NCBI RefSeq assembly: GCF_002261225.1
Contig: NZ_NEVM01000005.1
Span: forward strand, 310,001 to 374,000
Direction of reading: 5' to 3'
From: Bordetella genomosp. 10
Lineage (GTDB): Bacteria; Pseudomonadota; Gammaproteobacteria; Burkholderiales; Burkholderiaceae_B
Length of the DNA: 64,000 nt
The notes under the pieces are model-generated. The model saw only the letters and a program-made list of their open reading frames with translations, was not told where the DNA came from and ran no database searches. Each line of letters opens with the position of its first letter. The first letter of the stretch is position 1. This document shows positions 16,588 through 24,052 of the stretch, in pieces. The translations under genes and the position numbers were made by a program.

Positions 16588-17223
16588 TTGCAAATCGATA
16601 TCCAGACCCTGGCGCCGGCGGACCAATACCGCCTGATTTCATCGACGGTGGTGCCCCGGCCCATCGCGCTGGTCACCAGCTATTCGGAACGGACCGGCCA
16701 CAACGCCGCGCCCTTCAGTTTCTTCAACGTGATGGGGGAAGCGCCGCCGGTGCTGGCGATCGGCCTGGAAGACAAGCGGGACAGCGGCGAGCTGAAGGAC
16801 ACGACCGTCAACATCAAGGAAACGGGGGAGTTCGTGGTGCACATGGTGGACGAGGCGATGGCCGCCGCCATGAACGTCTGCGCCATTGTCTTCCCCCCGG
16901 ACGTGAGCGAAATCGAACAGGCCGGCCTGACCCTGACGCCCAGCGCCAAGGTGCGCCCGCAACGCATCGCCCAGGCCCCGGTCGCCTTCGAATGCCGCAA
17001 GATCGCCATGCTGGAAATCAACCCGCACCGCCACATCACGCTGGGCGAAGTCGTCTGCATGCACGTGCGGGACGGCCTGTTCGACGCCGACATGCGCTAC
17101 ATCGACCCCGACAAATACCACCCCATCGGACGCATGTTCGGACGGCTCTACACGCAGACGCGCCAGCACTTCGAAATGGAAGTCCCCACCTACGAAGCCT
17201 GGCTGTCCGGCGCCGGACGATAA
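16588..17223 (+). CDS. Flavin reductase-like (FMN split-barrel) protein
   Basis: A 211-residue FMN-binding split-barrel protein: STVVPRPIALVTSYSERTGHNAAPFSFFNVMGEAPP is the N-terminal flavin site, with KDTTVNIKETGEFVVHMVDE and HITLGEVVCMHVRDGLFD following. Relatives reduce flavin for a partner oxygenase or act as flavoenzymes themselves. The start appears to be a TTG at 16588 with AAAGGA 8-9 bases upstream; the nearby ATG at 16571 is out of frame. It is the last gene of the plus-strand run, 39 bases after the deacetylase. Confidence 0.87.
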   Translation: MQIDIQTLAPADQYRLISSTVVPRPIALVTSYSERTGHNAAPFSFFNVMGEAPPVLAIGLEDKRDSGELKDTTVNIKETGEFVVHMVDEAMAAAMNVCAIVFPPDVSEIEQAGLTLTPSAKVRPQRIAQAPVAFECRKIAMLEINPHRHITLGEVVCMHVRDGLFDADMRYIDPDKYHPIGRMFGRLYTQTRQHFEMEVPTYEAWLSGAGR

Positions 17224-17277
17224 GCCCCCGCCGCCCGCGCTACCTGACGGCGGGGTCCCGGCGGCGGGTTCCTACTT

Positions 17278-18096
17278 TCAGGCCGCGTCCACCGCGGCCC
17301 GGGACAGGACCTGGCGCGCGCGGGCCAGGACGGGGGCGTCGACCATTTTGCCCTCGAAACGGAAGGCGCCGGCGCCGTTTTCCCGGGCGGCGGCCAGGAC
17401 GCGCTGGGCCCAGTCGATGTCGGCCTGCGCCGGCCGCAGCGCGGCGTGCACGGTTTCCACCTGCGAAGGATGGATGCACAGCATGCCGGAGAAACCCATC
17501 TCGCCGGCGCGCGCGGCCATGGCGCGCAGGCCGTCGGCGTCGCCGATGTCCGGGTGGACGCCGTCCAGCGGCGCGGGCAGGCCGGCCGCCCGGCTGTGCA
17601 GCAGCACCTGGCCGCGCGCCTGGTCCAGCAGCACGGCCGCGGCCTCGGAGCCGGGCGTCAGTCCCAGGTCCACGCCATAGTCCAGGCTGCCGTAGGCCAG
17701 CAAGGCGACGCCGGGCGCGGCCGCGACCTCGGCCAGGTTGACCATGCCGCGCGCGGTTTCGACGATGGGCACCACCGGGACGCCCTGCCCCGCGTGCTCG
17801 ACCTGCGCGGCGGACTCGGCCTTGGGCAGCATGATGGCCGCCACGCCGGGCTTGCCGCGCAGCGCGGCCAGGTCGTCCTCGTGCCAGGCGGTCGTGGCGT
17901 CGTTGACGCGGACCCAGACGCGCGCCTCGGGATGCGCGTCCAGGAATTCCACCAGCGCCTGGCGCGCCGCCGGCTTGGCCGCCGGTTCGACGGCATCCTC
18001 CAGATCGACGATGACGGCATCCGCGCCGCTGGCGAGCGCCTTGGGAATGCGGTCCGAACGCGAACCGGGAACGAAGAGTGCGGAACGGACTGCCAT
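17278..18096 (-). CDS. HpcH/HpaI-CitE-like CoA-ester lyase (citramalyl/malyl-CoA lyase type)
   Basis: A 272-residue TIM-barrel aldolase. Residues 1-40 hold RSALFVPGSRSDRIPKALASGADAVIVDLEDAVEP, the CitE start; the VPIVETARG segment supplies the metal-binding Glu; and GFSGMLCIHPSQVETVH near the end is diagnostic of CoA-ester lyases. Length is at the short end (270-300), as in citramalyl-CoA lyases. The ATG at 18096 shares one base with the upstream stop (TGATG); a GTG at 18099 is also possible. With the two genes upstream it makes a CoA-transferase/hydratase/lyase set like that used to split itaconate or mesaconate into pyruvate and acetyl-CoA. Confidence 0.85.
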   Translation of the reverse strand: MAVRSALFVPGSRSDRIPKALASGADAVIVDLEDAVEPAAKPAARQALVEFLDAHPEARVWVRVNDATTAWHEDDLAALRGKPGVAAIMLPKAESAAQVEHAGQGVPVVPIVETARGMVNLAEVAAAPGVALLAYGSLDYGVDLGLTPGSEAAAVLLDQARGQVLLHSRAAGLPAPLDGVHPDIGDADGLRAMAARAGEMGFSGMLCIHPSQVETVHAALRPAQADIDWAQRVLAAARENGAGAFRFEGKMVDAPVLARARQVLSRAAVDAA

Positions 18097-19292
18097 CACA
18101 CGGCTCCCACTGCGTGCAGCTTGCTGACCTCGGCCGCGCCGTAGCCCAGCGAGGCCAGCACCGCGTCGGTGTGCTGCCCGACGTCCGGCACCGCGTCCAT
18201 GCGCGGCTCGAAGGCATTGTTAGAACCCGGCGGCAGCAGCGCGGGCAGGCTGCCCTTGGGGCTGCCCACTTCGCGCCAGCGGTCGCGCGCGCGCAGTTGC
18301 GGATGCGCCCACACGCCCGCCATGTCGTTGACGCTGGCGTTGGCGATGCCGGCGGTCTCCAGCTTCTCGGCGACTTCGCCCAGCGTCATTTTCGCGAAGG
18401 CGTCGACGATGTAGGCGCGCAGGGCTTCGCGATTGGCGTTGCGCAGGGAATTGGAGGAGAACCGTTCGTCGCCGGCCAGCGCCGCCTGGCCCAGGACCTG
18501 GGCGCAGAACACCTGCCACTCGCGCTCGTTCTGCAATCCCAGCATGATGGTGCCGCCGTCGCCCACCGGGAACGGCCCGTAGGGATAGATCGTGGCGTGC
18601 GCCGCGCCGGCCCGCGCCGGCGGCGGCGCGCCGTCGAAGGCGTAGTACATCGGGTAGCCCATCCACTCCACCGTGCTTTCCAGCATGGAGACGTCGACGC
18701 GGCTGCCCTTGCCCGTCTTCTGGCGCAACAGCAGCGCGTTCAGGATGCCCGAATAGGCGTACATGCCGGCGGCGATGTCCGAGATCGAGCAGCCCGCCTT
18801 GGCCGGCGCGTCGGGCGAACCCGTGACCGACACGAAGCCGCTCTCGCTCTGGATCAACAGGTCGTAGGCCTTCTTGTTCTGGTACGGGCCGCCTTCGCCG
18901 TAGCCGGAGATGTCGCAGACGATCAAGGACGGATGATCGGCGTGCAGCGCGTCGAAGGACAGGCCCTGGCGCGCCGCCGCGCCCGGCGCCAGGTTCTGCA
19001 CCAGCACGTCGGCCTGCGCCAGCAGGCGCTCGAGCACGTCGCGCGCGGCGGGATGCTTCAGGTCCAGCGTGAGGCTTTCCTTGGAGCGGTTGGTCCAGAC
19101 GAAGTGCGAGGCCAGGCCGTGCACGCGCTCGTCGTAGTTGCGGGCGAAGTCGCCGACGCCGGGACGCTCGATCTTGATGACGCGCGCGCCCATGTCCGCC
19201 AGTTGGCGGGTGCAGAAAGGCGCGGCGATGGCGTGTTCGAAACTGACGACGGTGATGCCGTCCAGGGGACGCGGCGAAGTAGCGGCGGTCAT
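18096..19292 (-). CDS. CaiB/BaiF family (class III) CoA-transferase
   Basis: A 398-residue enzyme that moves CoA between carboxylic acids without a free intermediate. The N-terminus (LDGITVVSFEHAIAAPFCTRQLADMGARVIKIERP) is typical, and SISDIAAGMYAYSG carries Asp172 at the place of the catalytic aspartate. CDISGYGEGGPY and the C-terminal DVGQHTDAVL are also family marks. It lies between a mesaconyl/itaconyl-CoA-hydratase-like gene (4-base overlap) and a CitE-like lyase (TGATG), so an itaconate or mesaconate CoA-transferase role is the best guess; succinyl-CoA would then be the likely donor. The sequence alone does not fix the substrate. Confidence 0.9.
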   Translation of the reverse strand: MTAATSPRPLDGITVVSFEHAIAAPFCTRQLADMGARVIKIERPGVGDFARNYDERVHGLASHFVWTNRSKESLTLDLKHPAARDVLERLLAQADVLVQNLAPGAAARQGLSFDALHADHPSLIVCDISGYGEGGPYQNKKAYDLLIQSESGFVSVTGSPDAPAKAGCSISDIAAGMYAYSGILNALLLRQKTGKGSRVDVSMLESTVEWMGYPMYYAFDGAPPPARAGAAHATIYPYGPFPVGDGGTIMLGLQNEREWQVFCAQVLGQAALAGDERFSSNSLRNANREALRAYIVDAFAKMTLGEVAEKLETAGIANASVNDMAGVWAHPQLRARDRWREVGSPKGSLPALLPPGSNNAFEPRMDAVPDVGQHTDAVLASLGYGAAEVSKLHAVGAV

Positions 19293-20119
19293 GCGGAGAA
19301 CCTCAGTTGCGCTTGGTGGGCCAGGGTGCCGTTCTGCTCGGCCCACAGGTCGGCCGTGCCGGGCGCCGCGATGCGGCCGGCGACGTCGAAGGGCGTGGGC
19401 GCGATCAGCGGACGCAGGCCGCGGTAGGACAGGTGTTCGAGCTGCTTGCCCGGGTTGGCGCGGCGGAAGGCCGCCACCATCAGCGTGGCGATCATCGGGC
19501 CGTGCACGACCAGGCCGGGATAGCCTTCCGTGCCCGTCACGTAGGGATGATCGTAGTGGATGCGATGGCCGTTGAAGGTCACCGCCGAATAGCGGAACAG
19601 CAGCACCGGCGTGGGATCGATCTTCTCCCGCCAGGCCGAGGACGGCGCCGGCTCCGTGCCCTCGAGCTTGGGCGGCGACGGCTGGCGGTAGACGATGTCC
19701 TGTTCCTCGGCGATGGCGATGGCGCCCTCCTGCCAGTATTCGTGGCGCACCGTCACGAACAGCAGGGAGCCCGTGCGGCCGGTCTTTTCCTTGACGTCGG
19801 CGATGGTGGAACGGCGCTCGGCGGGCACGCCCACCTTCAGCGGCGCGCGGAAATCCACGCGGCCACCCGCCCACATGCGGTTGCGGTCGGCCGCGGGCGG
19901 CAGGAAGCCGCCGCGCGCCGGATGGCCGTCCTCGCCCAGGCCGTCCATGGGCGCGGTCTGGATGAAGAAGGCCCATTGCCACAGCGGCGGCAACGGATCG
20001 CCGACGCCCGGCGCGGGTTCGCCCAGGGTGGCGGCCACGCGGCCGGCCAGCGTCGGATCCAGGCCGTCGGCCACCGTTTCGCCACGGCCGATCCAGGCTG
20101 TCGGATCGGGATTGTTCAT
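19289..20119 (-). CDS. Mesaconyl-C4-CoA / itaconyl-CoA hydratase-like double-hotdog protein
   Basis: A 276-residue MaoC-related double-hotdog hydratase. The N-terminal half (LPPLWQWAFFIQTAPMDGLGEDGHP..GGFLPP) and the C-terminal FNGHRIHYDHPYVTGTEGYPGLVVHGPM, with its hydratase His, match the group containing mesaconyl-C4-CoA hydratase (Chloroflexus) and itaconyl-CoA hydratase (Pseudomonas Ich). No signal peptide. The ATG has AAGGGAG upstream. It is the first gene of a three-gene minus-strand unit, preceded by a strong hairpin at 20164-20208 that separates it from the enoyl-CoA hydratase operon. Confidence 0.82.
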   Translation of the reverse strand: MNNPDPTAWIGRGETVADGLDPTLAGRVAATLGEPAPGVGDPLPPLWQWAFFIQTAPMDGLGEDGHPARGGFLPPAADRNRMWAGGRVDFRAPLKVGVPAERRSTIADVKEKTGRTGSLLFVTVRHEYWQEGAIAIAEEQDIVYRQPSPPKLEGTEPAPSSAWREKIDPTPVLLFRYSAVTFNGHRIHYDHPYVTGTEGYPGLVVHGPMIATLMVAAFRRANPGKQLEHLSYRGLRPLIAPTPFDVAGRIAAPGTADLWAEQNGTLAHQAQLRFSA

Positions 20120-20163
20120 TGTTGGTCTCCCTTCATGATCGTGTCGTAGTGCGCTTCTTGTAA

Positions 20164-20208
20164 CATGGCCGGCCCCCGGCGCGGAATCCGTGCGGGGGGC
20201 CGGCCATG
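20164..20208 (-). terminator. Long perfect stem-loop between two minus-strand units
   Basis: CATGGCCGGCCCCC (20164-20177) pairs perfectly with 20195-20208 across a 17-base loop, giving a 14-bp GC-rich stem just downstream of the enoyl-CoA hydratase stop (20218). No T run follows on the minus strand, but its strength and place suggest it marks the end of the acyl-CoA dehydrogenase operon before the hydratase/CoA-transferase/lyase unit. Confidence 0.6.
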
Positions 20209-20217
20209 CCGCGCGGC

Positions 20218-21015
20218 TCAGCGTCCGGTGAACCGCGGCGGCCGCTTTTCGGCGAAGGCCTTCATGCCTTCGAGGTAGTCCTCGGTATAACCCATGTCGC
20301 GCTGCAGATCGGCCTCCAGGTCGAACTGCTGCATCAGGGTATTGTCCGCCGAGACGCGCAGTTCCTGCTTGGCGGCGGCCAGCGCCCGGGTCGGCGCCTG
20401 CGCCAGCGTGCTCGCCACCTCGTCCAGCGTCTTCGCCAGATCCGCGTCGGGCACGCAGCGCCAGATCAGGCCCCAGTCGGCGGCCTGGCGCGCCGTCAGC
20501 GTTTCGCCGAACAGCGCGATGCCCATGGCGCGGCTCTGGCCCACCAGGCGCGGCAGGACCCAGCTACCGCCCATGTCCGGCACCAGGCCGATCTTGTTGA
20601 AGGCGGGCACGAACTTGGCGGACTCCACCGCGAACACCACGTCGCACGCCAGCGCGAAACTCATGCCCGCGCCGGCCGCGACGCCGTTGACCACGGCCAC
20701 CACCGGCACCGTCATGGCGTGCAGGCGCTCCATGAGCGGCCGGTAGCTGACGCGCAGGCCTTCGGACAGGTCGCGCCGCTGCCCTTCCGGCAGCGGCTGG
20801 CGATCGGCCAGGTCCTGCCCGGCGCAGAAGCCGCGCCCCGCGCCCGTGATCACCACGCCGCGCAGGCCCTCGCTGGCGTTCGCCTCGTCCAGCGCGCGCG
20901 AGATTTCGGCGCGCATGACGTCGGTGAAGCTGTTGAGCCGGTCGGGCCGGTTCAGGGTGATGCGCGCCACGCCGTCGGCGAGCGAAAAAGCGATTTGCTC
21001 GTAAGCCGCGCTCAC
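20218..21015 (-). CDS. Enoyl-CoA hydratase/isomerase (PaaG-like crotonase)
   Basis: A 265-residue crotonase. Oxyanion-hole segments are GAGRGFCAGQDL and VNGVAAGAGMSFALACD. The catalytic region reads GLVPDMGGSWVLPRLVG, where PaaG-type isomerases have Asp. The C-terminus RPPRFTGR is also typical. Start: the GTG at 21015 has AGGAGGG at good spacing. An ATG at 21090 overlaps the previous stop, but the 25 added residues come from a hairpin-rich repeat (21030-21059), so that extension is probably an artefact of annotation by overlap. It likely hydrates the product of the two acyl-CoA dehydrogenases upstream. Confidence 0.9.
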   Translation of the reverse strand: MSAAYEQIAFSLADGVARITLNRPDRLNSFTDVMRAEISRALDEANASEGLRGVVITGAGRGFCAGQDLADRQPLPEGQRRDLSEGLRVSYRPLMERLHAMTVPVVAVVNGVAAGAGMSFALACDVVFAVESAKFVPAFNKIGLVPDMGGSWVLPRLVGQSRAMGIALFGETLTARQAADWGLIWRCVPDADLAKTLDEVASTLAQAPTRALAAAKQELRVSADNTLMQQFDLEADLQRDMGYTEDYLEGMKAFAEKRPPRFTGR

Positions 21016-21029
21016 TGAACTACCCTCCT

Positions 21030-21059
21030 GTCGCTTCGCGACCGCCTCCCCGAGGGAGG
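21030..21059. repeat. Twin-hairpin REP-like element
   Basis: GTCGC-TTC-GCGAC (21030-21042) is followed directly by CCTCCC-CGA-GGGAGG (21045-21059), two perfect short hairpins in the gap between crotonase and acyl-CoA dehydrogenase. A similar CCCGC-TTC-GCGGG occurs at 28420-28432. Such elements are scattered between genes in many GC-rich proteobacteria; a genome-wide copy count was not possible here. Confidence 0.5.
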
Positions 21060-21086
21060 ATTCGCGCTTGGGGCGGCCCGGCGCGC

Positions 21087-22187
21087 TCATGCCGTCTCCT
21101 CCATGATGGCCAGTTGCTCGGCGGTGTCGCCGAACAGCAGCTCGATGACGGTCAGGCGCTTGAAGAAGTCGCCGACCTCCAGTTCGTCGGTCATGCCCAT
21201 GCCGCCGTGCAATTGCACCGCCTTCTGGCTGACGAAGCGGCCGGCCTGGGCCACCTCGATCTTGGCCGCGGCGATCATGCGGCGCCGCGCGCGGGCGTCC
21301 GGTTCGGCCAGGGCGGCCGCGGCCACGTAGGCCATGGACAGGGCCATCTCCCTGGCCACCACCATTTCCGCCATGGCGTGCTGCAAGGCCTGGAAGGCGG
21401 CCAGGGGCTGGCCGAACTGCTTGCGCGTCTTCAGGTAGTCGACCGTGATGTCCAGCAGCCGGGCGATCGCGCCCGCCGCGTGGGCGCACAGGGCCGTCGT
21501 GCCCCACGCCAGCGCCAGGTCCAGGGCGGCGCGGGCGGCGTCGCCGCGCGCCAGCACGTGCTCCGGCGCGAGCTTCACCTTGTCGAAATCGATGCGCGCG
21601 CAGCGCGACCGGTCCAGGGTGTCGGTTTCAGCGACCGAGACGCCCTGCGTGCCGGCCGGCACCAGCAGCAGCACCGGTTCGCCGGCGGCCTCGTCGCGCG
21701 CCGACACGATCCAGGCGTGCGCGGCCGCGCCATGCCACACCAGGTGCTTGCTGCCTTCGAGCACCATGCCGGACAGGCGGCAGGTTTCCGGCGCCACGGC
21801 ATAGCGCCGGCCCGGCTCCTGGTAGGCTATCGTCACGATGGCCTCGCCGGACGCGATGGCCGGCAGCCAGCGTTGCGCCGCCTCGGCGTTGCCGCTGGCG
21901 CCGATGGCCGTCGCGCTCATCACGCCGCTGGCGATGACCGGTTCGTCGACCAGACCGCGGCCCAGCTCCAGGTGCACGGGCAGCAGGCTGGCCGGCGCTT
22001 CCCCGAAACCGCCGTGGTCGGCGTCTATCGTCAATCCCAGCACGCCCAGTTCGGCGAGGGAATTCCAGGCCGCCGGGTCGAGCGCGCCCTGCCGGGCGCG
22101 GCGCCGCGCCATGGTCCAATTGTCCGCCACCAGGCGCGCCAGGCTGTCGGCCAGCATGCGCTGTTCTGTACTGTATTCGAAGTCCAT
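21087..22187 (-). CDS. Acyl-CoA dehydrogenase, small subunit type (366 aa)
   Basis: A 366-residue acyl-CoA dehydrogenase with the usual three domains: helical N-terminus (FEYSTEQRMLADSLARLV), middle beta domain (IVTIAYQEPG, DFDKVKLAPEHVLA) and C-terminal helices (DYLKTRKQFGQPLAAFQALQH, VQLHGGMGMTDELEVGDFFKR). The usual catalytic 'YEGT' near the end reads LLFGDTAEQ, so the Glu base is missing. That pattern is known for the non-catalytic partner in alpha2beta2 dehydrogenases of steroid side-chain degradation. The neighbouring 402-aa gene, 27 bases upstream, is the natural partner. Confidence 0.88.
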   Translation of the reverse strand: MDFEYSTEQRMLADSLARLVADNWTMARRRARQGALDPAAWNSLAELGVLGLTIDADHGGFGEAPASLLPVHLELGRGLVDEPVIASGVMSATAIGASGNAEAAQRWLPAIASGEAIVTIAYQEPGRRYAVAPETCRLSGMVLEGSKHLVWHGAAAHAWIVSARDEAAGEPVLLLVPAGTQGVSVAETDTLDRSRCARIDFDKVKLAPEHVLARGDAARAALDLALAWGTTALCAHAAGAIARLLDITVDYLKTRKQFGQPLAAFQALQHAMAEMVVAREMALSMAYVAAAALAEPDARARRRMIAAAKIEVAQAGRFVSQKAVQLHGGMGMTDELEVGDFFKRLTVIELLFGDTAEQLAIMEETA

Positions 22188-22214
22188 GATCTATTCCGTG
22201 GATGGGCGAACGTC

Positions 22215-23423
22215 TCAAACGCCGAGAATCATGCGGGCGATGATGCCCTTCTGCACTTCCGTCGTGCCGCCGTAGATGGAGGTCTTGCGCATGTCGGCGT
22301 AGCCCGCGCCCGCGGCCGCCGTCATGTCGCCGCCCGGTCCGTGGTAAGCCGCGTCGGCTTCCATCCACGCCGGATCGTAGGGCCAGGCGTCGGGACCGGC
22401 GATCTCCATCTGCAGCATCGCCAGGTCCTGCTGGATCTCGGAGCCGCGGATCTTGAGCACGGAGGCCTCGGGCCCCGGCGGCGCGTCGCCGCGGGCGGCG
22501 GCGACGCGGTACAGCAGCATCTCCAGGGCCATGATGGCGGCCTCGATGCGCGAAATGCGGTCGCGCATGCGGCTGTCCTCCAGTATCGGCCGACCCGACG
22601 ACGCGCGGGTGCGCGCGGCCAGGTCCTTGAGGATGCGCAGCTCCCGGTGGCAATGCCCCAGGCCGGCGATGCCCGTGCGCTCGTGGCCCAGCAGGTACTT
22701 GGCGTAGGTCCAGCCCTTGCCTTCCTCGCCCACGATGTCCTCGACCGGCACCTTCACGTTGTCCAGCCAGACTTCGTTGACGTCGTGGCCGCCGTCCAGC
22801 GTCTTGATCGGCCGCACCGTCACGCCCGGCTGGCGCATGTCGATGAGCAGCATGGAGATGCCCGCCTGCGGCTTGACGTCCGGATCGGTGCGCGCCAGGC
22901 AGAACATGTGGTCGGCGTATTGCGCCAGCGTGGTCCAGGTCTTCTGCCCGTTGACCAGGTAATAGTCGCCGGCCGGGTCGCTGACCCGCTCGGCGCGGGT
23001 CTTCAGCGAGGCCAGGTCCGAGCCCGATCCCGGTTCGGAATAGCCCTGGCACCACCAGTCGTCGACCCGCACCATGCGCGGCAGCAGCTCCTGCTGCTGT
23101 TTCTTCGAGCCGTACTTCATGATGACCGGCCCGATCATGGACAGGCCGAAGGGCAGCAGGCGTGGCGCGCCGCCCGCGAAGCATTCGATCTCGAACAGCA
23201 GCCGCTGGATGGGATTCCAGCCGGTGCCGCCGAATTCCTTGGGCCAGGTGGGCGCGCCCCAGCCGTGCGCGTCGAGCGCGCGGTGCCAGCGGACATAGTC
23301 GTCGCGGTGCAGGCGCTGGTGGCGCATCACCTTATCGCGGATGTCGGCGGGAAGGTTCGCGGTCACGAAGGCGCGAACCTCCTCCCGGAAGCGGCGCTCT
23401 TCGGGTGTCCACGTCAATTGCAT
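22215..23423 (-). CDS. Acyl-CoA dehydrogenase, large subunit type (402 aa)
   Basis: A 402-residue acyl-CoA dehydrogenase: TWTPEERRFREEVRAFV, then WPKEFGGTGW, the flavin/substrate loop GYSEPGSGSDLASLKTRA, VNGQKTWTTLAQYADHMF and C-terminal IYGGTTEVQKGIIARMILGV. The classical Glu of 'YEGT' is Gly here. A Glu in RISRIEAAIMALEMLLYRV is a candidate base in the position used by isovaleryl- and long-chain-type enzymes. Start at 23423; the longer in-frame reading runs into the divergent promoter. Together with the 366-aa gene it probably forms a heteromeric enzyme that desaturates an acyl-CoA side chain. The substrate is unknown. Confidence 0.89.
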   Translation of the reverse strand: MQLTWTPEERRFREEVRAFVTANLPADIRDKVMRHQRLHRDDYVRWHRALDAHGWGAPTWPKEFGGTGWNPIQRLLFEIECFAGGAPRLLPFGLSMIGPVIMKYGSKKQQQELLPRMVRVDDWWCQGYSEPGSGSDLASLKTRAERVSDPAGDYYLVNGQKTWTTLAQYADHMFCLARTDPDVKPQAGISMLLIDMRQPGVTVRPIKTLDGGHDVNEVWLDNVKVPVEDIVGEEGKGWTYAKYLLGHERTGIAGLGHCHRELRILKDLAARTRASSGRPILEDSRMRDRISRIEAAIMALEMLLYRVAAARGDAPPGPEASVLKIRGSEIQQDLAMLQMEIAGPDAWPYDPAWMEADAAYHGPGGDMTAAAGAGYADMRKTSIYGGTTEVQKGIIARMILGV

Positions 23424-23498
23424 GGTTTGTCTACTCCGTGGTTGGTCTTTTTCCGCGGCTAGAGTACCCACCCCCCACCCAACGGACAATCTTCCTCT

Positions 23499-23560
23499 GC
23501 GAAAGCCCCGCTTTCGCTCAAGCGAAGCGGGCCGCTTGCGCTGAACCGAAGCCCTGCTTC
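23499..23560. repeat. Three short perfect hairpins in a divergent promoter
   Basis: Within 62 bases lie GCGAAAGC-ccc-GCTTTCGC (23499-23517), AAGCG-ggc-CGCTT (23525-23537) and GAAGC-cct-GCTTC (23548-23560). Each has a 3-base loop and perfect arms. They fall between the divergent dehydrogenase and DUF35 genes, so they may act on transcription or mRNA 5' ends of either operon, or be a REP cluster. Confidence 0.55.
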
Positions 23561-23653
23561 AGCAATGAAAAATGGTCAAGCCCACGGCGCCCGTACACAC
23601 TGCGGCAAGGCTGCCCGCAACGGCGCAGCGCATGACGAAACCTGGTGGAGACC

Positions 23654-24052
23654 ATGACCCAGCCCAGCCCCGGCCAGCAGACCGGCGCCGACCTGCATTA
23701 CCAGCAGGCGCTCGCCCAAGGCCAATTCCTCATCCAGCGCTGCGAGGCCTGCTCGCGCGCGGTGTTCTACCCCCGCATGATCTGTCCGCACTGCGGCAGC
23801 GACAAACTGGCCTGGCAGGCGCCCAGCGGCCGCGGCACCGTGTACTCGACCACTGTCGTGCGCCGCAAGCCCGAGGCCGGCGGCGACTACAACGTCGCCC
23901 TTGTCGACCTGGAGGAAGGCGTGCGCCTGATGAGCCGCGTCGAGGACGCCGCCCCCGGCGACGTGCATATCGGCATGCCGGTGCAGGCCAAGGTGCTGGT
24001 CCGCGACAGCGGCGGGCTGCTGGTGTTCGTGGCGCGCAAGGAGCAAGCATGA
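23654..24052 (+). CDS. DUF35 OB-fold protein with rubredoxin-like zinc ribbon
   Basis: A 132-residue protein. Residues 26-56 contain two zinc-binding pairs, CEAC and CPHC, in FLIQRCEACSRAVFYPRMICPHCGSDKL, followed by an OB-fold (GRGTVYSTTVVRRKP..GDYNVALVDLEEGVRLMSRV). DUF35 proteins bind thiolase-fold partners; in steroid side-chain removal and phloroglucinol acetylation the pair is required for activity. Its stop overlaps the thiolase-fold gene by 4 bases (ATGA), exactly that arrangement. A GTG at 23645 is an alternative start. Confidence 0.9.
   Translation: MTQPSPGQQTGADLHYQQALAQGQFLIQRCEACSRAVFYPRMICPHCGSDKLAWQAPSGRGTVYSTTVVRRKPEAGGDYNVALVDLEEGVRLMSRVEDAAPGDVHIGMPVQAKVLVRDSGGLLVFVARKEQA

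Noticed and set aside
18096..19982. One continuous 628-codon frame suggesting a hydratase/CoA-transferase fusion
   Set aside because: Residues upstream of MTAATSPRPL are an out-of-frame reading of the hydratase gene; the two genes overlap by only 4 bases in different frames.
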